From NCBI GenBank assembly GCA_004369085.1, contig ML210153.1:62001-126000 (forward strand): a stretch of DNA of 64,000 nucleotides, in the 5' to 3' direction. A program made the position numbers and the translations under genes. Positions 33,109-44,149 of the stretch are shown in pieces; position 1 is the first letter of the stretch; each line of letters starts with the position of its first letter. The notes beneath the pieces are model-generated. The model ran no database searches and was not told the DNA's origin. It worked only from the letters and a program-made list of their open reading frames with translations. Source of the stretch: Coprinopsis marcescibilis (Eukaryota; Basidiomycota; Agaricomycetes; Agaricales; Psathyrellaceae).

Positions 33109-36100
33109 ATGTATCATCGTGACCGACAGTCTCGAACCCCTGTCCATTTCAACTCCCCTGAAAAGCGCTCTTCCTCTGTCATAACCAGATCATCCTCGCC
33201 GTCCTCCATAGGCTCCTATTCAGATCTTGCTCTAAGCGCAAATGAATATCGCGAATCAAGGCATGTCCATATCTCCCCCCTTTCGTAAAAGTCGCTTACA
33301 TTCTGCTCTAGAAATCCGCACACAGTCGTCTTGGGCATCTGTGCAATGGACATCAAGGCCCGCAGCAAGCCCATGCGCGAGATTATCACCCGATTAGTTG
33401 AACGGGCAAGGGGTTCAATCGAAGTCAAGGTTTTTGGAGACAAGGTTATATTAGACGAAGGTCAGTCTCCGTCTTGTCTTCCTTTATGTACTCTATTAAT
33501 AGTCCTAGATGTCGAACACTGGCCAAGATGCGACGTTCTCATCTCCTTTTTCTCTACCGATTTCCCTCTCGACAAGGCCATATCTTATGTCAAGCTCAGA
33601 GCTCCGTTTTGCATCAACGAGCTCATACCCCAGGCACTTCTATGGGATCGTCGCATGGTTGGAGCAGTGTTGGACCATCTCAAGGTTCCTACTCCGAAAC
33701 GCCTCGAGGTTTCCAGAGACGGTGGTGCGAAGCTCGATGCAGAGCTTGTCGAAGCCATGAAAAGGAAACTCGGCATTACCCTCGGCGGCTTTGCGGTCAC
33801 TCCAGAAGTATCTCTTCGTGAAGACGGCAATGCCATAATTGTTGACGGACAAGTTATGGAAAAGCCTTTCGTGGAGAAGCCTGTCAGCGGAGAAGACCAT
33901 AACGTATATATTTACTTCCGAGGCGGTGGTGGCCGGAGGCTCTTTAGAAAAGTAAGATCTCACTCTTCTTATCTCTTCGTTTCCTCATTAACCGTTAAAA
34001 AACAGGTCGGCAACAAATCCAGCGAACTTGACCCGACGCTCAATCATCCTAGAACAGACGGCTCTTACATATATGAAGAATTCATAGACGTAGACAACTC
34101 TGAGGACATCAAAGTCTACACCGTCGGCGTGGAGTATACTCATGCAGAGACTCGGAAGTCACCTGTAGTGGATGGTGTCGTGCGGCGTAATACCGACGGG
34201 AAGGAAATCAGGCACGTCACATTGTGACGTATCCAAGCTTTTACCATTGACACTATACCCAGATTCGTGACGCGCCTAACAGATGAAGAGAAGTCATGGG
34301 CAAACAGGATATGTGAAGGGTTCGGGCAACGAGTCTGCGGGTTTGACCTACTGCGTTGCGAGAATGGTGCAAAGAGCCAGGTTATCGATGTCAACGGATG
34401 GAGTTTTGTAAAGGGAAACTCCTCGTATTACGGTAGGGATAAGAAGAATCGGTGTTGCATATACTGATGTTTTGTCTTCAGATAAGGCTGCAGATATTCT
34501 TGCTGCCCTTTGCATGCGGGTCTCTTCCTCAATTGAGCGACCTTTCCCATCTGCCAACGCAGTTCCGGAGGAAGCCCCTACTTGGCTCTTAAAAGCCAAT
34601 GTTACCGTCTTCCGTCACGCTGATCGGACGCCTAAGGTGAGCACTTAATTGTTGCCCTCTGAAGCCATATCTTAACCTTTCTTCGACATTGTAAAGCAAA
34701 AACTTAAATTCAATTTCCCTATCGGAGAACCGTGGACCCAACCTTTCGTTACCCTTCTGAATGGCGAAACCGAAGAGATAATTCTACGAGAAAAAGAACA
34801 GTTAACCTGGATTGCCGAAGCAATCGAAGAGGCCAGGAATCTCGGAGCCGATGGGGACGAACTGCACAAGTTAACCCAGTTGAGCAATGCTCTGTTCAGA
34901 AAGATTGATCTTCCCGGGACCAAGGCCCAATTGAAGCCAGTTTACTCTAAACGACAAGCTGGGCAAACTAGAAAACTCACCAAATTGACGTTAGTCTTCA
35001 AATGGGGCGGCGAGGTAACCTACCAATCCTTCTAGGCCTTTGTTTGAATACTTACCTATCTACATAGTTTACTCATTCAGCTCGATACCAATCCCGTGAT
35101 CTTGGAGAGAATATGAAGAAGGATATATCTATAATGAGTGGGTCCAGTTCTCTCTTTGTAAACTTGCGCTAATACCCGAGCTCTTAGACAAAGAAGTACT
35201 TCACAACGTGAAGGTATGCTTTGCCGCACAGAAGTTTTGATATAAAAATTTAGCACCTTTTCTCCAGATATTTACTTCTTCGGAACGAAGAGTCATTGCA
35301 TCTGCAGAAGTTTTTGCGGCGGCCTTCCTCGACCCACAACACCCGAGTTATACACAACCATCTGGATCAGATACCAATGGATTCATCAACAAGAACCTCC
35401 CTCAACAGCAGCAGCAGCAACAGCCAGTAAACAGTCCTCTGAAGCTGATCGTTCGCAAAGATCTGCTCGATGATTCGAATGCTGCAAAAGACCTTATGGA
35501 CGACGTCAAGAAACGACTCAAAATTCTGCTGCGTCCTGGAGAATCGGAAAAAAGGCCAGAATTAACATGGCCGAAGAGCATGAAGAAAGAGCCGGTAGAA
35601 GTTGTCAAGGTATGCTTCGCGGGATTCAATCTTCTTGCTTTTTGGTCATCAAGTTTGTGCTTTCTAGGAAGTCATTGAACTACTCAGCTCTTTCAGAGAC
35701 ACTATGCGCCGCAACTTCGAAACTTTAAATGTCGAGGAGATCCAAGAACGATGGTGTGTAGCACGTCTTGGTCTGTCCCGCCGATTCATCCAGTTACACT
35801 GCATCTATTCAGGTGCTGCGATGATGCGCCATTCTTGTTTCGCGAAAGGTGGGAGAAATTATTCGAGGACTTTTGCGATGTGGAGCAGAAAAAATTTGAT
35901 CCATCTCGAGTACGTTTGGTTTTGCATTAACACCATTCGTTCATTTATCGACATTTCAACCAGGTCTCTGAACTTTACGATACCATCAAATACTGCGCTC
36001 TCCACCATCGAACGTTCTTGTTCTCGATCTTCAGTGAACATGGGCAATCGGGCGCACCACCACCACAGGACCGCAAGATGCACGAACTCTACAGTCGAGC

Positions 36101-36862
36101 GAAGGCACTTTTCGACCTTGTTGCACCCCAAGAATATGGCATAGAACCCGACGAAAAGTACGTCTTTCTTGGGCTGACACCGACACGCTACTGACGACAC
36201 GCAGGGAGGAAATAGGTGTTCTTACGTCTTTACCACTACTTCGAAACGTCGTCTCCGATTTAGAGGCCGCACGCAATAACGGCGAAAGTGCTTGCACACT
36301 TTACTTCACGAAGGAAAGCCACATTCACACCTTGGTCAACTTGGTGCTGCAATCCAGCCTCCCAATAGCGAATAGAAGGATACCAGAGTTGGATTACGCT
36401 GTATGTGATTTACGCGAAGTTTCTTAATGGGTTTAACTCACCTTGTCCAAGTCCCATATCACGTTTGAGCTCTATGAGAGAAACCATGGACGCGGAAAGT
36501 CGGACAAGGAATATTCGATCAAGATATCTTTAAGCGAGGGAGCACATTCATCCAACGTTTTGGACTCGACTCTAGACTCCAGACACTCGCTGAACGTTCA
36601 ACCTAGAAGGCAAGCTTTCCTCCCTTGAAGCAGAAACAGCAACGGAATCTGACTACTGCGAACAGGAAACTTACACAGCATCTACCATACAGTGTCGTTA
36701 TAGAGAAGCTCTCCAAACATTTCCACAGGCTGGACGAGGTATATCGCAATGGTTCTCGTATGCCACACATACTAACGCTACACTCAGATCGACGACGCCG
36801 GTACTGAATTTGAGACCATTGAAGCCATGACTGCGCCCCCGAGCCCAATTGAATCGTCGTAA
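33109..36862 (+). CDS. ASP1: Bifunctional inositol pyrophosphate kinase/phosphatase, Asp1 / Vip1 (PPIP5K)
   Basis: Makes and removes inositol pyrophosphates from InsP6/InsP7, controlling phosphate and growth signals. A Ser-rich first exon ([11 protein letters not shown]...) splices at 33261-33311 to [18 protein letters not shown], the diagnostic start of the ATP-grasp kinase half. Then come [46 protein letters not shown] and CGFDLLR...[13 protein letters not shown]. The C-terminal half is histidine-acid-phosphatase-like and begins [17 protein letters not shown] short poly-Gln run (35402-35425) interrupts it after [16 protein letters not shown]. The chain ends APPSPIESS. It is divergent from the AMP-binding gene (179 bp apart), so a shared promoter is likely. 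Confidence 0.94.
33261..33311 (+). other. Predicted GC-AG intron in ASP1
   Basis: A 51-nt intron from AAG-GCATGT to TGCTCTAG joins codon halves AG and A (Arg) in frame, linking the Ser-rich first exon to the conserved kinase start. The nearest GT donor (two codons on) gives the wrong phase. Confidence 0.6.
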
Positions 36863-36938
36863 CGAGGGACTCCTTGGTAAGTTAACGTAGAAGTGGACTG
36901 ATTGAGGCAATATATCTGTATTTAATCAAATTGTATTA

Positions 36939-37850
36939 TCACGAAGTCGCCTCTGCTTCTTGATTAATCCCTGATCTCATTTCAATTTTCTCTTTCGTCT
37001 GGTTTGTTTGGTCGGGATTCAATTTTGAGAACCTCATGGCGTGAGGGACCCCTCCAATCCGACTGGGATGATCCCGGACAAAGAGAGAAGTTTCCGTCTG
37101 TGAGAGTTGCACTGACTGGGTAGCAAGTGAGGCGAACGATTGTGGAGATTTGTGGTATCTAGATAGACGTCAATTATCATTGTCAGAAGCGGCCAAGCAG
37201 TGCAATAATCACTCACAGGCTTTAATTGCCGGTGCGATGAGAAAGAGATGCGCGTCATTGCCTTGTCTCGGGCATACATTCAGAACATGGGACGTACCGA
37301 TAGGCGTCCTTGTTGACACAGTCATCCAGCTGTAGCTTGTCGAGAACGTCCTTCTTGAATGATGTCTTGACACAGTGAAGGACGTCGACAATGTGGTGTT
37401 CCTTTGGCCTGTCATTGACAGGTGCATCCACGTTATATAGCTATATGTACCACCGCGGTACGACTCACCTCCACGGTCTAAACCGATGCCCAAGGTTATA
37501 TGCCCCTTCCTGAGATATCAAGGGATGGAACACGTCGGTTATAAATTGGACAGTCGGGGCTCGATCAGGGAAGTTGTCCGGGAACGTTATTCGAAACTTC
37601 AAGACCGCGTTGGCGTAGAGACCTATTCGAGAACGCCGAGGGCGGTCCATAAGTGAGTAGCTTTTAGCTTTTTAGCAAATTGCTGCCCACCTTGGTGAAC
37701 AAAGAGTACCGCATCCCAGATCAGCAGGCTTTCTGTAGAGGGCATAGTGTACATTCCAATTGGACAGTGGCCTGCCCCCATTAACGCAGAGTATTCCCCC
37801 GCAATTGCAGTTTGAGTAATTAGGCCGGGCTTCGACGTCGTTGCTGCCAT
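36939..37850 (-). CDS. Ubiquitin-conjugating enzyme variant (UEV), AKTIP-like
   Basis: E2-fold protein without an active site. The start at 37850 gives MAATTSKPGLITQTAIAGEY, then the UBC fold: MYTMPSTESLLIWDAVLFVHQG, LKFRITFPDNFPDRAPTVQF and DVFHPLISQEGAYNLGHRF. Where an active E2 has its catalytic Cys after the HPN motif, there is none here. Then follow RPKEHHIVDVLHCVKTSFK-like sequence, a NKDAYR segment and, after an intron of about 130 nt, SPQSFASLATQSVQLSQ with a polar tail. AKTIP (Ft1) shares the missing Cys and the HPL-x-x variant and works in FHF complexes on endosomes; that role is only inferred. It is tail-to-tail with ASP1, 76 bp apart. Confidence 0.75.
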
Positions 37851-38113
37851 CGTTTTGAGTACTGATTGGCACTGGGGTCGCCGGTCACTCTTGGAAAGCC
37901 TAGAGAGGCCCAACCAGGTACGCTGCAAGCGTGGTATCAGCCGAAGAACTGCCTCTGCTGATTTGATGGCTTGACTCTTAAGCATACAACAACTCGAAAC
38001 ACTCGTCACGGAATATTACTTATAACTAGTTGGTCAAGTGAAATGGAATGTAAAAACTGATGCGTTCGTGTTCTTTATAGTCTACAGAATGTTTAGAGTA
38101 TAACATCTGACAG

Positions 38114-39938
38114 CTACGAATAGCCCCCTCTATAACGGGGACGATGAGAATTGGTTCCGTTGTTTTTCCTGTCCGATTCTGACCTGTCTCGCCAATTGGA
38201 TGAAGGCCGCTGGTCGTGGTGTCGTTTTGCTGCAGGTTCCTGTGCTCGCCCTCTGCCATTGTCGTGTTCTGGACTACTCTTCCGTTTCCTTGATCTACGC
38301 TTTTTGCGTTGGGAAGGTTCAGAAGTTTCGTTGAATTCAGGCTGATATACTGCATCACCAAGGCGGTCAAGCAAGCTTGACTTCGCGGGGGGAGGTTGAG
38401 GATGCGCAAAATGGTGCGTGCTGTTGCGCAGAGAATCCGAGAAGGAAATAGGTTTGGATTTCTTGAGGCCAGATTTGTCTGAAGGCCTCATGGCTTTGCT
38501 GAACCAATCGTCTCCGTCGTCGTTGTCCTGAGCTTGATTTTGCATTGCTTTACCAAGCCTTGATTTCGCCTTGTCCTTTCCTCTGCGACCAACATCATCA
38601 GGGACTCTTTCCAGATCCATAAATGATTCCTTTCGCCTGGAACTCCTCTGTGACCCTTCCTTCTCCTGCCTTTCCTTTTCTGGGTCATAGAAAGGACCGG
38701 AGCAATTGTTGAAGTAACTGAATGCGGATGGCTCTCTGGGATAGTCTGGTTGGTTGCCCTCTTGGCAATCCTGCAGTAAAGTTAATAGATGGCCAGAGTA
38801 ACATTTCAGAGATAACATACGTCACCGAGATGACCAGAATTGCCGCAATTGTAACACCATTGATCGTCTCCAATGTAACCTTCGCCGCCCTCTCCAAGTT
38901 TGCATAAACGCTTCTCTTTGCGACGCGCTAACACCTTGGATTGGCCGGCATCAGAAAGGTAGGCGTAGATACGCCACCAAGTGGGGCATTCCTAAAGATT
39001 GTTGGAAAGTGGTCGACAATATCCGAAAGATGGACCAACGTTGGTTTTGTGGAGAGCTGAAGAACATCGTTCGCAGTCAAGAAATCGAGATCCTATGCGG
39101 ACCCCACTTCCACGGCGATTTGGACACGTCTTAACCAGGACACGGTGAGATTTTTGAACGGCAATGGCAATTAAAAGGCTACTCACGGCATTGATATGGC
39201 CCTTCATCCCACAAGAAAAGCACACTTTGCTGATTGGACAGGATCTGGTTGGATGTTCATCTCTTACGCCACAGGTTAGACACTTTGGCCGTTCAAGTTA
39301 GTGCGTATAAAAATGTTCGGCGAAAAAACCTACGATCACGACCGTGCATTCCGAGGCTTTGTGATCCCCTTCAATCCCGCAGTGCTTGCAGATTATTCGT
39401 ACGGGCTTTGAGGGTTCTGATTGTTCCCAGTACCGGTGGAACACCTACATGTGTTTTAGCTTGAATTTCCTATGGCAAATGGATGACCTACCCGGCTGTC
39501 GTCATAGTCCAAAAACTGTATGGAGTCGTCTTCAAGGCTGGTGGTCGGTGCAAGAATTTCAACAGGCGTTGATCCAAAAACGCTGACATGTGCAGGGAGT
39601 AACAATTTGTCGGTGTCTGGCTGCTTCACGGGCAATGACGAAGACGAGGGTTGTGGAGGCAGTGGTAGAGGCGCTGTATCGACGAAGAAAAGACCATCTT
39701 CGACTAGAGATAAGTCTGTCGCTGTTGGATTTTGACCGGCCACTAAATTTTTGGAATTCTGTGTTGAAGACTCGTCGACCCCATCGAGTTGAAGATCGCT
39801 ACCAGACTTCCGTCTTCTTGTGATTTCTTTTGTCTTCGAAACCGTGTCTTCCTGTTGGCGAGACTCTGGCTGACGGTTCTCTTTCGTGGGGGAACCAACA
39901 GTGAGGTCGATAATTTCCACGTCCCTGGATATAGGCAT
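38114..39938 (-). CDS. AIR2: Air1/Air2-type CCHC zinc-knuckle protein (TRAMP complex subunit)
   Basis: RNA-binding subunit of the nuclear TRAMP polyadenylation complex, which marks RNAs for the exosome. After an acidic N-terminus (MPISRDVEIIDLTVGSPTKE) five zinc knuckles follow in exon order: CKHCGIEGDHKASEC, CLTCGVRDEHPTRSC, CFSCGMKGHINATC, CERCSSALHKTNEC and CYNCGNSGHLGDDC. The first two have one extra residue before His. Between knuckles four and five is the family block CPTWWRIYAYLSD. The C-terminal half is a long Arg/Ser/Lys-rich tail (about 230 residues) ending RPRYRGGYS, longer than in the yeast proteins. Five knuckles in this arrangement make the Air identification strong. Confidence 0.91.
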
Positions 39939-40378
39939 TGGATGACCCGGGTTAAGACTGAGCAGTGAGCGCTAGTGAAGTGGTGATAACCAAACCTTGA
40001 AATGATCGAGTAACGAGTTCAACGCCGCCGAGCAGACTAGCAATCATGTGATCAAAACTTCAAGTTACTGGCATTTCCCACCAGGACCCACCTGCACCAG
40101 GACCCACCGGGTTCATATACAACCACGAACATCTCAGTTCGAATAAATCTGTGTTCACTCTAATGGTATAGTGAGTATGATGAATCTCGCCTGTACTGCC
40201 CAAATTTATCAGTCAAACAAGGACGACCACACGACGATCAGCGAGAACTTTGTTCAACCAAAGGTTCTCAGCCGAAGCCAAATTAATCAGTGGATTTAAG
40301 GGTGCTGGGACTCGCTGCAAGGATCCCTTTTCTCTGGTCTTGCCTTTCGCAAATCGTCTTCAACCCTCTGTTCCCCCC
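39939..40378. other. Divergent region between AIR and the first OPY2-like gene
   Basis: About 440 bases separate the AIR start from the OPY2-like start on the other strand. It includes an imperfect tandem duplication near 40079-40113 (two copies of CACCAGGACCCACC). No tRNA or other RNA gene is seen. It presumably holds both promoters. Confidence 0.5.
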
Positions 40379-42417
40379 ATGAGTGTCGAGGACCTCTTTC
40401 GCCGACAAGAGATCAGGTGCATAAACTGTCCCAATCGCCCTCCTCCATGTACCTGTAGCCGCGATGAAGACTGTATGGTCATCAATAGGTAGGATACTGC
40501 TAGGCTGCTCAAGTTCTGCTTACATCTGTGTTCAACAGGGATTGTTACAAGTGTAGCGAGACCGTCTGCAGGGTCAAACCAGGGTTACAGCGTGGCCTTC
40601 TGGAAGGAGAAAGCAAGTCTACTTCTGAGAGTGGTGTCGGCAAGGGCCCCCTCGCAGGCGGAATTGTCGGCGCAATACTCTTTGTGGTCTTGGCCGCGGG
40701 GCTCTACTTCTGGCTTCAGCGCAGGGCGCGTCTTAAAGCGTCCCGTGGTACTGTTGTTAATGCCAACGACAAGCCAGCCCCTGCAGAGACCGTCCTAAGG
40801 CGACCGGACCCCATGGAAAAGCCAATAATACCACCTTATCCTCGTGCACTATACCACATAGGTCTAGATGACCTTGAAGAAGGCAGTGGCACAGAAACTT
40901 CGGCTTCCTACGGTGTTCATTATGCTTCATTACGCAACACATCAAGAGCCAACCCATTCCATGAGACCAGTTCGATTCAGACTGCAGGCAGCGAAGGTAC
41001 AAATGTAATACCAATAGCCCTAGTCTCTGGTGACTCAAATCAACCATCCATTTTGTCGGAAGTAGAGACCAGGCTATCCAACACGACTGGAACTGGAACA
41101 TCGGGTTCATCTTCCTACCTCACCCCAGCACCTCGGCTCAACCTGGACCATGTTAATGTCTCGAACGATAGTCGAGTCGGAAACCCATATGAGGAGACCA
41201 CGACTTCTGGTCTGTCTGTCAGCAGGCGCTCCTATACTTCCGGCATGACCACAGCAAGCGAGATGCTCAACGAAGCGCCTACCATTATGACACCTACAAT
41301 GGCACCAATCCGTCAAGTCATGGGGGTGGCCAGACCGGAAATGATCGACACGGGGCTGAACGATGGCCTTCGACCTGCTGCATTTGCACGTCCGACGGTT
41401 ACCTCGCCTCTAGCTTCAACTTCCTTCGGGCCCAACGATGCAGCGAGTGATATCGACAGTCAAGATGGCAACCCATTCGACGATAAGCATTCGTCAGGCA
41501 GCGGAAATCTCGCACTTTCTCCGGCACCGTCCACAACAACCTTTGGCCATAAATCCTCAGATCAAGATCGTCAATCGACAACTTCAGGATGGTCACCGAC
41601 AGGACCAGATGCTCCTTGGACACATCATGACGATGACAGCCGCCCATCAAGTATCGGGACTCAAGGTTCGGTGGTAGACATTGCCAGCGCTACAAGGGTT
41701 ATGGTAGGACTGACTACACCAGGGACGGCAACCAGCACGACCAGGACATACAGAACTACCATGGGCCGTCTGGTTAGTCCATCATCAATGGGACATCTGT
41801 TGGGGACATTGGAAGAGCAGCAGGCATGGGCGCTTGCACACGCACAAGCTCAAGCGCAAGCTCAGGGGCTCGATAAGTCTCGTCCAGTTTCGGGGTCGTC
41901 AATGGTATCTGGCACATCCACACGTGCAGATTCAATCCTAGAATCTTTCCCATTTGTCCCTCCATCTCCGATATCCAGCCGGCCCTTGCGATCGCCGCCT
42001 GTTTCCCCACTGGGACAGCAGTCTTTCACGATTGGATCTTCCCCGCTTGCCCAACAATCATTCGCAGCGTTGGCATCACCCTTGACCCAACAAACCTTCA
42101 GCGCATCCCCTATCCCTGAGCGAACGGTTAATCCCAACAATTCGACAGGCAACGCTGGAAGAAGTAACCAAGAATCTCCTGCTAACCGTCGGACCTTGGC
42201 ATTATCTACTGCTTCCCAGTTCTCTACTGCGTCAACGGGTCTGGGGTCATTCACATTCCAAATCGATGATGCACCAGAAATTCCCCCGAACCCCACATTC
42301 CTTGGTCGCCGCCAGAGGGCAAGTTTGAACACACTTGCCCTCACAAACGAACTATCTTCCTATCCCCTCGGCTTCGACCGGGAGCTTGAGTTCACATCGA
42401 AGAAGGGTCAACGTTGA
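40379..42417 (+). CDS. OPY2: Opy2-like single-pass membrane anchor, copy A
   Basis: Membrane protein related to yeast Opy2, which recruits Ste50 to the plasma membrane for HOG and filamentation MAPK signalling. Two exons (40379-40488, 40539-42417) join at NRDCYKC. The short extracellular N-terminus MSVEDLFRRQEIRCINCPNR has a Cys pattern (CINC, CTC, EDCMVINRDCYKCSETVC) like the Opy2 N-terminal domain. Then follow a Gly-rich lead and one membrane helix (GGIVGAILFVVLAAGLYFWL), an Arg-rich stop-transfer and a Ser/Thr/Pro-rich cytoplasmic tail of over 500 residues. No cleavable signal peptide is seen. Motifs shared with copy B include YRTTMGR, GTLEEQQA, ADSILESFPFVPPSPIS and LSSYPLGFD. Function in this fungus is inferred. 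Confidence 0.75.
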
Positions 42418-42760
42418 TAGTTAGATCTCCCGTTCTTATCTTTCATCATTTCTTGACATTCGCTATGCTTGCAGTCTTATACGGTTTTGGATTGCAGGCA
42501 ATTTGGTCGCCTGACTGATCCAATCTGCTTTTAGTACAACAGTTTGTTCCATCCCTGGAGAGCGGAGGTAGTGCCTGGACTCCTATATATGTAGTTGATG
42601 CTGTCATTCTTGCTAGGTTCTAAGGACAGTTTCTATTTTGCAGATATCGAGCTGGTTGAGTCCCTGCCGATAACAACAGCGTCGTTGCGTTACTCAGTGA
42701 CTATAGTCATATCTGATGCAAAGTCAGAGGGAGGCAAGTCGGCAACGTCAGTTCGTCAAC
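42418..42760. other. Convergent 3' region between OPY2 copy A and CAF16
   Basis: About 340 bases between two convergent genes, probably 3' UTR sequence for both. A plus-strand frame of 76 codons (42595-42825) overlaps the end of CAF16 and is a shadow. Nothing else is seen. Confidence 0.5.
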
Positions 42761-43902
42761 TCACTTGCGATAGAACGTTTCCGAGTCAGATGGGACGGCC
42801 TGAAATTAATCAGACACTGCACTAACAACGACTTAACAAAGGATTATTAAATTTACCTGCTCGCGTCTTGCACCTCGAGTTTTCTGTCCTTCTTTCTCGA
42901 GCTTCTTCCTCTCTTCTCTGTCCTCTTTCAACCAATTCAAGGCTACCGTGTAGAGTGAGGAGTTCGCTGGGTTTCCCGATGCTATGTCGGGTGGCCATGT
43001 AACCGGCGGTTCAACAATGGCGCCAAAGCGCATATGAATCACGTTGGTTGGAAAGTCATTCAGACCATCAAAGATGTGTGTGGCATCTAAGAAACGTATG
43101 TAAGGCTTCTGTGAGTAACAGTTAATCCAACAATAACTTGCACAAAATAGTTGCGTTCCTCTTGATGCTATCTTCTTGCAAGAAATCCAGAAGATCACTG
43201 CGGACCAAAACGTCGAGGTCCACAGTTACCTAAATCACCGATATATATGTGTAATCAGAACAGAAGAGGAATAGCGAGCGCGTGACGGCCAAACCTCATC
43301 TAACAGAAGCACCTCCCATGGAACCATAAGTCCAAAGCACAGTTGCACTCGACGACGTTCACCGTCTGATATTTGGTGCATTCGCCAGTCCAAATCGACA
43401 TCTAGGATGTCCAAAAGGAGATCTCGGCGCTCCTTGTGTCTATACCCGCCCACAGAATCGAGGAATGCAGATACCGATATGTCCCCGCGAACAACTGGAT
43501 TCATTGCCCTGGATTCTCTTGTAGTTGAACCAGATAGATATAGTAGACGGTTGCGCACCACTCAGTGCCCAGGAAAGTAACGCCAGAAGGGGTGTTGCGG
43601 AATACATCGCGGTCCTTCACCCTGACATCAGCATTTGTGGACGTAATCAGACGTTTTCCTGCAAGGAGCTGCAAGAGGGTGGATTTTCCAGCTGAATCAT
43701 GCCATTGGAGACGAGATCAAAAGAGTAGGTAAAGATTCAGAGGCCTACCACCGTTGGCGCCTATTAATATGGTGCGAGAGCCTAGAGGCAGAGCAAAGGA
43801 AACGTCCAGAAGAGATGAAGGAGAGGAAGGACTGTGCTGGTACGTTAAATGGGAAACTTGGATAGCCCACCGGGGTGATTGTGAAAAGTTGGTATCGGCC
43901 AT
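42761..43902 (-). CDS. CAF16: CAF16-like single ABC ATPase
   Basis: Soluble, single-domain ABC ATPase of the CAF16 type, known in yeast as a CCR4-NOT-associated factor. The start at 43902 ([19 protein letters not shown]) leads into a Walker A split by an intron (GANGAGKST). The signature motif is [14 protein letters not shown] and Walker B is VLLLDEV; the block [15 protein letters not shown] is typical of CAF16. The last exon is reached by splicing at 42848, giving [15 protein letters not shown] and a stop at 42761; without that splice the chain would end at 42833 in non-conserved sequence. There is no membrane segment. The gene is inverted between the two Opy2-like paralogues. Confidence 0.87.
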
Positions 43903-44149
43903 TGATATCGGAGTGGATGAAACCAAGAGAAGTAGCACGCGGTAATTAGACAGGCACGGCATGTATGTGGGAATGATTTGGTAAGCGGAAAGGTCACAGC
44001 TTTGATCCCACGATCTGTTTTGTCTTCCTAAGTAGGTTGCTGGGTCAACCATCCTGATTTCTTTTGTCGGTCTTCCCAGCCAACCCTGACATCGTCCTTT
44101 TCTTCTGCTTCCATCTACCTGGCAAACTCATCCACATTCCTTTCTCCAG

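Noticed and set aside
30185..36862. Possible secondary-metabolite cluster around the AMP-binding enzyme
   Set aside because: Neighbours are IQGAP, ASP1 and an E2 variant; no polyketide synthase, NRPS, terpene cyclase, P450 or transporter is present.
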